Shown: positions 9,156-17,604, numbered from the stretch's first letter. The stretch is DNA of 64,000 nt from Fibrobacter sp. (GCF_017545445.1 NZ_JAFWOM010000030.1:23121-87120), one strand, 5' to 3'. The notes: generated by a model from the letters alone, not told the origin. Numbers and translations are program-made.

Positions 9156-9929
9156 ATGAAAATCTCAAAAATTGCTGCGACGCTCGTAGTCGCTCTCTGC
9201 ACGATGTCCATGGCTCAGACGAATGCCCGTGACATCATGGTTAAAGTCAAGAACCGCCCGGATGGCGATACGCGTTCTTCTTCGATGGAAATGAAGCTCG
9301 TGAACAAGAGCGGTAACACTCGCGTCCGTAAGATTACTTCGTATGCGATGGACGTGGGCGAGGACACGAAAACCATCATGTTCTTCCTTTACCCGAACGA
9401 CGTGAAAGGCACGGGTTTCTTGACCGTGAACTACGATGACGTCAACAAGGAAGACGACAAGTGGCTCTATCTCCCGGCTTTGAAGAAGACCCGCCGCATT
9501 AGCGGAAAGAGTTCCAAGACCGACTACTTCATGGGTTCCGACTTTACGTACGATGATATCGGCAAACGCAACGTCGATGAAGATACGTACAAGCTCTTGC
9601 GCGAAGAATCGGCAGACGGTTTCGATTACTACGTCGTCGAATCGACTCCCAAGAAGGAAGGAGAAATCTTCTCCAAGAAGCTCGTCTGGATCCGCAAGGA
9701 TTGCGATGTCGTCGCCAAGGTCGAATTCTATGACAAGCTCGGCAAGCTCCACCGCCAGATGGTCTCTTCGGACATCAAAAAAGTCGATGGCTTCTGGACC
9801 GTTGGCAGGATGGAAATGAAAAACGTTCAAACGGGCCACTCCACGGAACTCCTCTTCCTCGATCCGAAATACAACATCCAGCTCGATTCCAAGATTTTCT
9901 CTGTGAACAAGTTGGAAAGAGGATTGTAG
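9156..9929 (+). CDS. Outer-membrane lipoprotein-sorting (LolA-like) periplasmic protein
   Basis: A 257-residue secreted protein with a signal peptide ending near residue 20 (SMAQTNA). The body has the alternating strands of the LolA-like fold, with blocks found in the COG2834-type proteins that accompany MMPL exporters: DDKWLYLPALKKTRRISG, then a GSDFTYDDI stretch and an IRKDCDVVAKVEFYD stretch. It is 9 bp after the RND gene, with a GGAGG ribosome site. By analogy it would accept a lipid or hydrophobic cargo from the exporter. That role is inferred. Confidence 0.8.
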   Translation: MKISKIAATLVVALCTMSMAQTNARDIMVKVKNRPDGDTRSSSMEMKLVNKSGNTRVRKITSYAMDVGEDTKTIMFFLYPNDVKGTGFLTVNYDDVNKEDDKWLYLPALKKTRRISGKSSKTDYFMGSDFTYDDIGKRNVDEDTYKLLREESADGFDYYVVESTPKKEGEIFSKKLVWIRKDCDVVAKVEFYDKLGKLHRQMVSSDIKKVDGFWTVGRMEMKNVQTGHSTELLFLDPKYNIQLDSKIFSVNKLERGL

Positions 9930-9932
9930 TTA

Positions 9933-10080
9933 GTAGGAAGTAGACGGTAGGAAGTAGACAGTATTGTCCTGTGTCATCCTGAGCGGAGCCCGTAAGGGCG
10001 AAGTCGAAGGATCCAGTGAAGGATTGGTTCCCGTGCCTGCCGCTTTGTCATGCCCGCCACCGAGCGGGCATCTCCCTTTA
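9933..10080. repeat. Heptamer repeat, dispersed GTCATCC element and GC hairpin
   Basis: 9933-9963 is four 7-bp units (GTAGGAA, GTAGACG, GTAGGAA, GTAGACA). 9971-10018 is a dispersed element starting GTCATCCTGAGCGG and ending GAAGGATCCAGT, related to others at 14828, 35371 and 50571. 10049-10072 is a GCCCGC...GCGGGC hairpin. This 161-bp gap interrupts an otherwise tight operon. Confidence 0.75.
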
Positions 10081-10090
10081 AGGAGGAAAA

Positions 10091-11347
10091 ATGATAAAAC
10101 ACGTCATTGCGAGGAACAAAGTGACGAAGCAATCTATGATTTCATTGGCGTTGTCCGCGGCGTTCGCGTTATCCGCGCACGCTCAGGAAGATGAGCTTTC
10201 TTTGCAGCTGAACGGCTTTGTGGATTCGTATCACGCATTGCAACTCGGTAGTCCGTATAAAGTCATGTCTTCGCGGACGCGTCTCCGTCTTGAAATGCGT
10301 GCGAACTACGGCGAGGCTTCGCTCTTTTCGAGCGTCAATCTCGCGTACAACAGCCTCATCAAAGAGCAGTCGGGTGCGTTCCTTCGCGAAGCGTATTTCG
10401 ACTACGCTGGCAAATACCTCGAAGTCAAGGCGGGTCGTCAAATTGTCACGTGGGGCGTTGCCGATGGGCTTCGCATTACCGACCTTATTTCGCCTATGGA
10501 CTACACCGAATTCATGGCAAACGATTATGACGACATTCGCGTGCCTGTGAATGCGATCAATCTCAAGTATCCTGGCGAAAGTTTCTCCGCCGAACTCGTC
10601 TTTGTGCCCGTTCCGGAGTATTTCGTGATGCCCTCGGGTGAAGATAATCCGTGGAGTATGCCTGTGCCCGAAGGGGTTAGCATGGACTTGAGCGGAACCC
10701 CCGAAAAGCATATTAAAAACAGCGAAGTCGGTACCCGCTTGCGTTTCTTCCTCGAAAATCTCGATTTTTCGCTTACGGCACTTCGCACTTTCAACAAATC
10801 GCCCGTGACGATTGCAGACTATGATCCAGAAACAAAATCCGTTGTGATTCAGGGAATTTACAAGCCCATGTACGTTCTTGGCGGAGATTTTTCGATTCCG
10901 GTGAGTGAATTTGTTGTCCGTGGCGAAATGGCAGGCTATTTTGGCGAACCGATTGCTTTGAACGATTCTCGCAGATACCGCTTGCGAAAAACGTTTAATG
11001 CTTTGTTTGGCCTCGATTGGTATGCTGGCGACAACTGGACGTTCATGGTGCAGTATATGCACAAAATAATCATGGATTATCGCAAAGAGTTGGGGATGGA
11101 TCAAAATACATCCATGGTAACAGCGAGAATTTCCAAGGAAGTCCTAAATAATACGCTTAAACTTTCTGTCTATGGAATGTACGATATTGACAATGTGAGT
11201 TTTTACATTCGCCCGGCAGCCGATTACTTGCTGAATGACCAAATTACGCTTTCTTTGGGCGCGGATATTCTTGGAGGCCGTCGTGGCACGTTTAAAACTT
11301 ACGAGGATAATACGCAAATATGGGTAAAAGGTAAGTATTTTTTCTAG
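10091..11347 (+). CDS. Outer-membrane beta-barrel protein (DUF1302-like porin)
   Basis: A 418-residue secreted protein. After a signal peptide ending ALSAHAQ (about residue 31) it shows the alternating polar/hydrophobic strands of a barrel. It carries the block YLEVKAGRQIVTWGVADGL and ISPMDYTE, similar to the DUF1302/alginate-porin type, and ends with an aromatic strand (WVKGKYFF) as outer-membrane proteins do. The ATG at 10091 has a strong AAGGAGGAAAA site. The N-terminus is odd: codons 4-15 are a dispersed repeat, and removing them gives the compact signal peptide MIKMISLALSAAFALSAHA. Probably the outer-membrane partner of the RND exporter; that role is inferred. Confidence 0.78.
   Translation: MIKHVIARNKVTKQSMISLALSAAFALSAHAQEDELSLQLNGFVDSYHALQLGSPYKVMSSRTRLRLEMRANYGEASLFSSVNLAYNSLIKEQSGAFLREAYFDYAGKYLEVKAGRQIVTWGVADGLRITDLISPMDYTEFMANDYDDIRVPVNAINLKYPGESFSAELVFVPVPEYFVMPSGEDNPWSMPVPEGVSMDLSGTPEKHIKNSEVGTRLRFFLENLDFSLTALRTFNKSPVTIADYDPETKSVVIQGIYKPMYVLGGDFSIPVSEFVVRGEMAGYFGEPIALNDSRRYRLRKTFNALFGLDWYAGDNWTFMVQYMHKIIMDYRKELGMDQNTSMVTARISKEVLNNTLKLSVYGMYDIDNVSFYIRPAADYLLNDQITLSLGADILGGRRGTFKTYEDNTQIWVKGKYFF
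10100..10135 (+). repeat. Dispersed GTCATTGCGAGG element in frame within a signal peptide
   Basis: Thirty-six bases reading GTCATTGCGAGGAACAAAG... and ending GACGAAGCAATCT form the widespread GTCATTGCGAGG-type dispersed repeat. They occupy exactly 12 codons between Met-Ile-Lys and the hydrophobic core of the barrel protein's signal peptide. Confidence 0.75.
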
Positions 11348-11393
11348 TTGCTCTGCTTGACACTTTTTTGAAAATTGCCTAAATTTAGACTTG

Positions 11394-11460
11394 ACTAAGT
11401 TAATTGGTTTAATCTAATTAAATTTGATTGGACTAAAATACTTGGTCTAGTCTAATTTAA
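11394..11460. promoter_or_regulatory. Candidate operator of the AraC-type regulator
   Basis: Two copies of a 16-mer direct repeat, TTGGTYTARTCTAATT, lie at 11405-11420 and 11443-11458, 38 bp apart, directly upstream of the regulator gene. A third related word (TTGATTGGACTAAAA) lies between them. The 9-mer AGTCTAATT is shared with the tonB/ABC intergenic region. Autoregulation and control of the tonB operon are inferred. Confidence 0.5.
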
Positions 11461-11473
11461 AGAGAGTGCAATC

Positions 11474-12415
11474 ATGATAACGCCCATAACCGATAAGAAT
11501 CTGATTCGAATCCAGAATACAGATTTCTTTTCTCATTATATGCTGCAAAATAAAACTGGAACGGGCCATCTTTTATTGTACAACATTTTGCCGGGGTTAC
11601 AAGTTTTTTATAGTAATTTCCACCTCAAGGAATTTACCTTCAATTTTGAAAATCAAGGAAAAAGTTTAATCGTTTTGCACTGCCATAACGGCAGCGCAGA
11701 ATGGCTAAATTCAGAATCCTTGTTGAAATCCATGGAAGAGAACGGCTTGCTGCTCTTGGATCAAATGCCAGCTTGCAAAACATACAGTTTCCCAGTTCAG
11801 TGCTACCATGGAATTGCTGTTGTTTTCTCGATGGACCGTTGCAAGTCGGAACTCGTCAACATGTTCAAAGCTGTCGGCGTTGACTTTGCAGCTCTTGTCC
11901 AAAAAATCCAGCCGCTTACGTTGCCGTTAAAATTACCGTCAAGCGAACATGTAAGCCATATCTTTTCAGAACTCTACAGGCTGCCGAAAAACATCCGACT
12001 GCCGTATTTCAAAATCAAAGTGCTCGAACTCATGCTGTTCTTGAGCCGTCTCGATGCCGAAGCTAATTACGAAACGGCGGCTTTGATTCCGAGTGCTTAT
12101 AAGGCTAAAATGGAACTCTTGCGAGAAATCCTGCGCGAAAACATCGAAGACCATTTGACGTTAGAAGAACTTTCCAAGCAGATTGACATGAGCCCGACGC
12201 AGATGAAGAAATATTTCAAGCTAGCGTATGGCGATTCCATTTATTCGTACCTCAAAACGTACCGCATGAAAACAGCATCCCAGCTCTTGCAAGATGGAAA
12301 ATTTAACATTGCCGAAGTCGCGAGCCGCGTAGGCTATACAAACTCCAGCAAGTTTGCGCAAGCGTTCAAGGAATACACTGGGCGTTCCCCGAAAGAATTC
12401 CGCAATAAGTCGTAA
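11474..12415 (+). CDS. AraC-family regulator, PchR/YbtA type
   Basis: A 313-residue transcription factor. The N-terminal ~200 residues form a variable sensing domain. The C-terminal ~100 residues are a double helix-turn-helix of the AraC type: LTLEELSKQIDMSPTQMKKY, then YGDSIYSYLKTYRM, then FNIAEVASRVGYTNSSKFAQ and FKEYTGRSPKEFR. The YGDSIYSYL wording is close to the PchR/YbtA branch that activates siderophore genes when the siderophore is bound. It stands just downstream of the tonB-RND-porin operon and opposite the siderophore-type ABC pair, which supports an iron-related regulon. The direct repeats in its leader suggest autoregulation. Confidence 0.85.
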   Translation: MITPITDKNLIRIQNTDFFSHYMLQNKTGTGHLLLYNILPGLQVFYSNFHLKEFTFNFENQGKSLIVLHCHNGSAEWLNSESLLKSMEENGLLLLDQMPACKTYSFPVQCYHGIAVVFSMDRCKSELVNMFKAVGVDFAALVQKIQPLTLPLKLPSSEHVSHIFSELYRLPKNIRLPYFKIKVLELMLFLSRLDAEANYETAALIPSAYKAKMELLREILRENIEDHLTLEELSKQIDMSPTQMKKYFKLAYGDSIYSYLKTYRMKTASQLLQDGKFNIAEVASRVGYTNSSKFAQAFKEYTGRSPKEFRNKS

Positions 12416-12513
12416 TAGGTTGTCGTGACGGCTAACCTAAATTTCGCATATATTTAAATATTCGCATAAATAACTATTGCCGCTGCTCCCATTTTTTTCT
12501 ATCATTTGCGCCC

Positions 12514-13236
12514 ATGAGTTATTTAAAGGGTTTGAAAGATGGTTCCCCGATTGGGCTTGGCTATTTTGCCGTGTCCTTTTCGTTTGGCATTGCGGGGTCG
12601 AATTTTCTGTCGTGGCCGCTTGTGACGCTTATTTCTATGACGAACCTCACGTCGGCGGGGCAGTTCGCGGGGCTTCAGATCATGGCAGATGCGGCTGGTA
12701 CGTTTATCGAAATGGCTCTTGCGACGTTTTTTATCAACCTCCGCTATTCGCTGATGGCAATTTCTCTGTCGCAGAAGGTGTCGCCTGAATTCGGGACGGC
12801 AAAGCGCTTGCTTCTGGCGACAGGCATCACCGACGAGATTTTTGCAGTCGCGATGTCGCAAAAAAGTGTAACTCCGATTTATTTCCTCGGGCTTTCGACG
12901 CTCCCTTACTTTGGCTGGTCGCTTGGAACGATGGTGGGCGCGATTTGCGGTGAAATTCTCCCTGCGATGGTGACGAACGCCCTTGGTGTCGCACTTTACG
13001 GCATGTTTGTGGCCATCGTTGTCCCGCAGATGAAATCTCATGGCCCGACGATTTTTGCCGTTGCAATTGCCGTGGCGCTAAGCTGTGCGTTCAAGTTCTT
13101 CCCGCCGCTCAGTGGCGTTTCTGTGGGTTTTGCGATTATCATTTGCGCTTTGGTTGCATCCCTCGTGGCGGCGGCGCTGTTCCCCATGAAGATGGATAAT
13201 GGTGAAGTCAATGATGCCGAAGGAGTTGCAAAATGA
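12514..13236 (+). CDS. azlC: AzlC family branched-chain amino acid exporter, large subunit
   Basis: A 240-residue membrane protein with the AzlC pattern: N-terminal GLKDGSPIGLGYFAVSFSFG, then LISMTNLTSAGQFAG and an ATFFINLRYSLMAISLSQ block, all hallmarks of this family. It works with AzlD to export branched-chain amino acids or analogues. Its last four bases overlap the azlD start (ATGA). The ribosome site before ATG 12514 is weak. Confidence 0.9.
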   Translation: MSYLKGLKDGSPIGLGYFAVSFSFGIAGSNFLSWPLVTLISMTNLTSAGQFAGLQIMADAAGTFIEMALATFFINLRYSLMAISLSQKVSPEFGTAKRLLLATGITDEIFAVAMSQKSVTPIYFLGLSTLPYFGWSLGTMVGAICGEILPAMVTNALGVALYGMFVAIVVPQMKSHGPTIFAVAIAVALSCAFKFFPPLSGVSVGFAIIICALVASLVAAALFPMKMDNGEVNDAEGVAK

Positions 13237-13556
13237 ATATTGATTTGCAGACCTATGCAATCTATTTGCTTGTCATGGCGGGCGTTACGCTATTCTTGCG
13301 TGCAGTGCCGTTCATTCTGCTCCGTAAAAAACTCAAGAGTGTTTTCTGGAGTTCGTTTTTGGCATATGTGCCTTACACCGTGCTTAGCGCGATGACTGTG
13401 CCTGCGATTTTCTTTGCGACGGATAGTCGCATTACGGGCGTTTGTGCACTTTTGGCGGCTGTGGTCGCCTCGCTCCTTGGTGGCGGACTCGTGACGGTTG
13501 CAGCAGTCTCGTGCCTCACGGTTCTTGGCGTTGATGGTTTGCTCTTGGTGCTGTAG
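13233..13556 (+). CDS. azlD: AzlD family small subunit
   Basis: A 107-residue protein with three to four membrane helices, starting MNIDLQTYAIYLLVMAGVTLFLRAVPFILL; the TFLLRAVPF-like word is the AzlD signature. The start overlaps azlC by 4 bp. The frame, length and position all fit the AzlCD pair. Confidence 0.88.
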   Translation: MNIDLQTYAIYLLVMAGVTLFLRAVPFILLRKKLKSVFWSSFLAYVPYTVLSAMTVPAIFFATDSRITGVCALLAAVVASLLGGGLVTVAAVSCLTVLGVDGLLLVL

Positions 13557-13563
13557 TTTAACT

Positions 13564-13602
13564 AAAAACCATGGACCAATGACTAATGACCAATAACCAC
13601 AC
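13564..13602. repeat. Heptamer-period intergenic repeat
   Basis: A short array in 7-bp register (CCATGGA, CCAATGA, CTAATGA, CCAATAA) directly after azlD. It belongs to the same family as the arrays at 16382, 53031 and 62481. Confidence 0.65.
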
Positions 13603-13703
13603 ACCTTTTATTATTTAAAAAATCTCCAAAACACAAGTTTCTGCGGCCACTAAATTGTATATTCTTGCGTGTAATTATCGTTTTTAGTTATTTTGGAGCT
13701 GAA

Positions 13704-14807
13704 ATGGATATTGGTGCCCTTCATTTTCAAAATCCCGAAGCCTTTTGGCTGTTATTGTTTGTTCCGCTGTTGATTGCGCTCTATGTCTATCGCCAACAGC
13801 GCCGTAAAAGTACTATCAAGTTCCCGGCGCTCGCGCTTGCAAAAAAGGCGGTGCCGAGCCGTCGCGTCAAGTTTAGGCACATAGTACCTGCACTTCGATT
13901 GGCGGCGCTCATTTGCTTTGTGGTGGCGCTTGCCCGCCCGCAGAATGCGATGGAAGTCGAATACACCTCGACGGATGGCGTGGATATTATGCTTGCGCTT
14001 GACGTTTCCGGTTCCATGGGCACACTCGACATGCTGACTCGTACGGAACAGGCGAAACTCGGAGTGATGAATGCTGAACGCATTTTGAAGAAAGGTGAAT
14101 ATTGGAAGTACAGCCGCCTCGGTTACGCTCAAGACGTGATTGCAGAATTTATTCAAAAACGCCATAGCGACCGCATCGGGCTTTCGGCTTTTGGTGCCCG
14201 TTCGTTCACGCAGTGCCCACTCACGATGGATTACGGCTCGTTGCTTGAAATCCTCAAAGCAAGCGACGATCTTGCCCGCGATACGCTTATCAACAATAGG
14301 ACTGCTATTGGCGATGGCCTCATGAACGCCCTTGCAAGGCTCAAAATGTCAGATGCCAAGTCCCGCGTGGTGGTGCTTTTGACCGATGGCCGCGACAATG
14401 CGAGCGTCGTGCCTCCGATGCGTGCTGCCGAAGTCGCTAAGTCCTTGGGCGTCAAAGTCTATACTGTCGGCGTCGGCAAAAAGAGCGGCAAGATTTTGGC
14501 GTTCCAGCAGAACCCGTGGACGGGTGAAATCTCTTGGGGTGAACGCGATATCCAACCCGAAGAAGGCATTGACGAAAGCGTGCTCAAGGATGTCGCCGCA
14601 AAGACCGGCGGTCGTTTCTACCGCGCAGAGAACAAGGAAGAACTCGAAAAGATTTACTCTGAAATCGACGAACTCGAAAAGACTGAAATCGAGACGATTG
14701 CATACGCCCGCTACGCCGAAAAATTCTACCCGTGGCTTTTGGTCGGCGCTCTTCTCATTTTGCTCGAACTCATTCTTGCAAACACCAGATTCGTACGAAT
14801 ACCGTAG
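13704..14807 (+). CDS. BatA/BatB-like membrane protein with von Willebrand A domain
   Basis: A 367-residue protein. Two N-terminal membrane helices (LHFQNPEAFWLLLFVPLLIAL and a second near 70-90 ending FVVALARPQ) precede a VWA domain with an intact metal site (DVSGS, D100-S102-S104, plus LLTDGRDNAS), and a C-terminal helix follows. This is the layout of BatA/BatB of aerotolerance operons. The frame is open from a TTG at 13665, but ATG 13704 has a GGAG at 13694-13697. It differs from classic BatA by an insertion after the metal motif (ILKKGEYWKYSRLGY). No MoxR or DUF58 gene is adjacent. Role in envelope assembly is inferred. Confidence 0.82.
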   Translation: MDIGALHFQNPEAFWLLLFVPLLIALYVYRQQRRKSTIKFPALALAKKAVPSRRVKFRHIVPALRLAALICFVVALARPQNAMEVEYTSTDGVDIMLALDVSGSMGTLDMLTRTEQAKLGVMNAERILKKGEYWKYSRLGYAQDVIAEFIQKRHSDRIGLSAFGARSFTQCPLTMDYGSLLEILKASDDLARDTLINNRTAIGDGLMNALARLKMSDAKSRVVVLLTDGRDNASVVPPMRAAEVAKSLGVKVYTVGVGKKSGKILAFQQNPWTGEISWGERDIQPEEGIDESVLKDVAAKTGGRFYRAENKEELEKIYSEIDELEKTEIETIAYARYAEKFYPWLLVGALLILLELILANTRFVRIP

Positions 14808-14827
14808 TTTGACAATCGTCGAATCCG

Positions 14828-14892
14828 TCATCCTGAAGTATGGATCCAGTTATTTCTTGTTTGCTAAAATCAAGACTTAACTGGATTCGGTC
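14828..14892. repeat. Dispersed GTCATCCTGA...GGATCCAGTTA hairpin element
   Basis: GTCATCCTGAAG at 14828 leads into ATCCAGTTA (14843-14851), which is inverted as TTAACTGGAT about 26 bp later. The following 195 bp to 15087 contain only the debris of similar elements (e.g. AAGGCGACCTCAAAGCGAAG) and a 7-bp-period CTATCG stretch at 15055-15085; no gene was seen. Confidence 0.55.
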
Positions 14893-15087
14893 ACCCCCCC
14901 AAAAGGATATAAGAACCATTAGAACAGTATGGAGGGAATAAGCCCAAAGCCTTGCAACGCAAGGCGACCTCAAAGCGAAGCGACCCCATACCTAACATCT
15001 TTTTGAATGACTCGTTTCGAGGATGACTGTGGCTTCGCCACTCGCCTTGTATGGTTATCACCTAAGTCTATCGTCTATCGCCTAAAC

Positions 15088-16257
15088 TCACTCCTTCGGC
15101 TCAGGAGTTTCCGGCTTGTAGCAGTTCTTCTTTGCTTCGGCGAAAATTTTGGAAATGTTGCTCGAAGACATGTTCGATATTTCGGCATAGTGGAGGCTGA
15201 AAGAAATCTTCCAAGAATTCATGTCCGCTTGCATGCTGTCGCGATCGCAATCTCGAATAAGTTTTTGGCAGAACTGTTCTATTTCCGAAATTTCGTCGCA
15301 CTCCATGATTATTGAAAATTGACTTTCTCCGGTGCGAGCCAAAAATCCACGCTGTTCTCGACACTGTCGCTTGAGGAACGATGCGAGATCTGCAATGACG
15401 CGGTCGGACATCTCGTAGCCGAACTTGCGGACGATAGCCCTGAAGTAATCGACTTCTAAGAGTAGAATGAACAGACGTTTGCTTGAATCTTGATGCTGCG
15501 TGATGTACTGGAGGTAGTCTATCAAGCGAATTTTGTTGTTAATTCCTGTCAGCGGGTCCGAAGTAATTCTGTATTTCAAAAGAGTGACATAAACATGTAG
15601 CAACGTAAGAGCGAAAATGGGATCTGTAAGCGGAATGTTTGGAGTAAAGTATTGTATGATGCAGGCAAAGCTTGGAATAAAGGCGATGATGGACAGATAA
15701 AGGGCTTCTTTGCGATTTGTGGAATTTTTTTGTGCGATGGCGTTCTGAATGCCGATAACCATTGTCGCAAAAATGTAGAGCAAGTTAAGCCCGATGAGGA
15801 ATGGCAGTAGCCTCCTGAACTGGAGCGAAGTCGCATGGCAGTCGTTTGTGAACCCGTAAATGCTGATTCCTATGCAAATAAAAATACCGATGATGCTTGG
15901 AGTTGAGAACAGTGGGAACAAGTGCTTGTATGAATAGACACTTTTTCGGACACGCAAGTAGATGAATGAAAACCAGAGCTGTCCAAGCAACAGCGAAGAA
16001 ATGAGGCTCAATGCGTACATGACCGCATAGACAACGCAAATCTTCTGGTTGCTCCCGTAAAGGTCGTTTTGGACGTGGATGACGTGCAGCATCTTGGTCA
16101 CCGTGCTTAACACGATGTAAATGATGGTGTCGATGATGGTAAAGCCGAGAATGCGTTCTTCCAAATGCCTGAGAACGCTCTCCCTGAACTGGAGCAGCGT
16201 AATCAGCAATATGATTATGCTAATTATATTGATTTCTATTAATGCAGTGTAAGACAT
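15088..16257 (-). CDS. Seven-helix membrane protein with degenerate GGDEF domain
   Basis: A 389-residue protein with about seven membrane helices in the first ~215 residues and a GGDEF-type domain at about 220-375. The domain start (DPLTGINNKIRL) is recognisable, but the active-site loop reads ARTGESQFSII where GGDEF or GGEEF is expected, and the metal/nucleotide region reads EVDYFRAIVRKFGYEMSD. It is therefore unlikely to make cyclic di-GMP and may act as a sensor or binding protein. It is placed in reverse orientation between two von Willebrand genes, separated from both by repeats. Confidence 0.75.
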   Translation of the reverse strand: MSYTALIEINIISIIILLITLLQFRESVLRHLEERILGFTIIDTIIYIVLSTVTKMLHVIHVQNDLYGSNQKICVVYAVMYALSLISSLLLGQLWFSFIYLRVRKSVYSYKHLFPLFSTPSIIGIFICIGISIYGFTNDCHATSLQFRRLLPFLIGLNLLYIFATMVIGIQNAIAQKNSTNRKEALYLSIIAFIPSFACIIQYFTPNIPLTDPIFALTLLHVYVTLLKYRITSDPLTGINNKIRLIDYLQYITQHQDSSKRLFILLLEVDYFRAIVRKFGYEMSDRVIADLASFLKRQCREQRGFLARTGESQFSIIMECDEISEIEQFCQKLIRDCDRDSMQADMNSWKISFSLHYAEISNMSSSNISKIFAEAKKNCYKPETPEPKE

Positions 16258-16381
16258 TCTCGCAACCTAAACCTTAAGGAAAAATATAAATAATTGCAAG
16301 TTTTTTGTATGAAAAAATGTAAAATGTTTGGCGGTCATTGGTCCATGGACAATATTTCTTATAATCGTACCATAGGCACCT

Positions 16382-16474
16382 GACTTAAACCACTGACTAC
16401 TGACCACTAACCACTAATCACTAACCACTAATCACTAATCACTAACCACTAATCACTAACCTCTGACCACTAAC
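16382..16474. repeat. Long heptamer array
   Basis: About twelve 7-bp units in perfect register: CCACTGA, CTACTGA, CCACTAA, CCACTAA, TCACTAA, CCACTAA and so on (consensus YCACTAA). The array stands between the degenerate GGDEF gene and the next VWA gene. It has no spacers and so is not a CRISPR. Confidence 0.9.
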
Positions 16475-16532
16475 TTTTGTATATTCTTCTTGCCCAGTTG
16501 GAAATAAAGGGCTTGATTTATCGGAGTCTATA

Positions 16533-17561
16533 ATGAGATTTGCTGAACCGAACTTTTTGTGGGGCCTTTTTACACTGCCTCTATTTGCGCTTCTGTTTGT
16601 GTATGCGTATCATCGACGTAAAAAACTTGCCGCCCGTTTTGTCTCGCTTTCGATGCTCCCGAAGCTATCGACTAGCGTATCGCCGTGGCGCCGATTGACA
16701 AAAGTTCTGTTGTTGCTTTTGGCGATAGCCTTCTTGTTTGTAGCTCTTGCCCGCCCGCAGTGGGGCCGCAAGATGGAACATGTGGAACGCCGTGGTCAAG
16801 ACCTTGTGTTATTGCAAGATATTTCACTTTCGATGCTTGCCGAAGACGTGAAGCCGAACCGCTTGGTCCGCAGCCGTCACGAGATTTCGTCGTTCCTCGA
16901 ATCGCTGACTGGCGACCGCGTGGGCTTGGTGGCGTTCAGCGGCGAGGCTCAGGTGATGGTGCCTTTGACGCTCGATTACGGCACGGTGCAGATGGTGCTT
17001 CGCGAACTCAATCCGGGGTGGCTCATGCCGGGTACGAATCTAGAAAAAGCAATTCGTAAAGGTATGACTTTGTTCAAAAATTCAGGTGGCCCGAGTATGC
17101 ATTCCGTGATGATTCTCATGAGCGATGGCGAAGAACTTGAAGCCGCCGCCGTCAATGCCGCGAAAGAAGCCGCCGAGATGGGCATCAAGATTTATACCAT
17201 CGGCATTGGCTCCCGCGAAGGCGTGCCCATACCGCTCAAGGACAAAAATGGCGGAAGCGTCTATAAGAAGGACATGCAAGGCAACATCGTGACGACCCGC
17301 CTAGAAGAAGGAACCTTGCAGGAAATTGCGAACGTGACGGGCGCGCTCTATTTTTACGCAAGCCCAGGTGAGTTCCAACTGCAAAAAGTCTTGACCGAAA
17401 TCGCGACGCTCGAAAAGAAGGACCAGAGCAGCGACCGCATGGAAAATTACCAGGACCGTTACCAGATTTTCCTCGGACTTGCGGCACTTTTGTTCTTAAT
17501 CGAGGCTGTAGTCTCGGAACGTGGCCGCCGCCGCAAGCAACTCAACGGACGATTCAGTTGA
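16533..17561 (+). CDS. BatA-like membrane protein with von Willebrand A domain
   Basis: A 342-residue protein with N-terminal helices (residues ~8-27 and ~55-75), the ARPQWGRK word after the second helix as in BatA, an intact metal motif DISLS (D96-S98-S100), MSDGEE for the distal site, and a C-terminal helix before a basic tail. Start ATG 16533 follows a GGAG at 16524. Together with the protein at 13704 it would form a BatA/BatB-like pair, although about 1.7 kb and a reversed gene lie between them. The role in surface or envelope complex assembly is an inference from the family. Confidence 0.85.
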   Translation: MRFAEPNFLWGLFTLPLFALLFVYAYHRRKKLAARFVSLSMLPKLSTSVSPWRRLTKVLLLLLAIAFLFVALARPQWGRKMEHVERRGQDLVLLQDISLSMLAEDVKPNRLVRSRHEISSFLESLTGDRVGLVAFSGEAQVMVPLTLDYGTVQMVLRELNPGWLMPGTNLEKAIRKGMTLFKNSGGPSMHSVMILMSDGEELEAAAVNAAKEAAEMGIKIYTIGIGSREGVPIPLKDKNGGSVYKKDMQGNIVTTRLEEGTLQEIANVTGALYFYASPGEFQLQKVLTEIATLEKKDQSSDRMENYQDRYQIFLGLAALLFLIEAVVSERGRRRKQLNGRFS

Positions 17562-17604
17562 TAGCTTTCCTAACCACTATTAACTAACCACTGTTTACTA
17601 AAAA

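Noticed and set aside
15088..16257. Active diguanylate cyclase
   Set aside because: The GGDEF signature is TGESQF and other active-site residues are changed; listed as degenerate.
16382..16474. Regular array that resembles a CRISPR at first glance
   Set aside because: The unit is 7 bp with no unique spacers; no cas genes are in the window. The CARF domain at 41896 is of the RtcR type and does not imply CRISPR.
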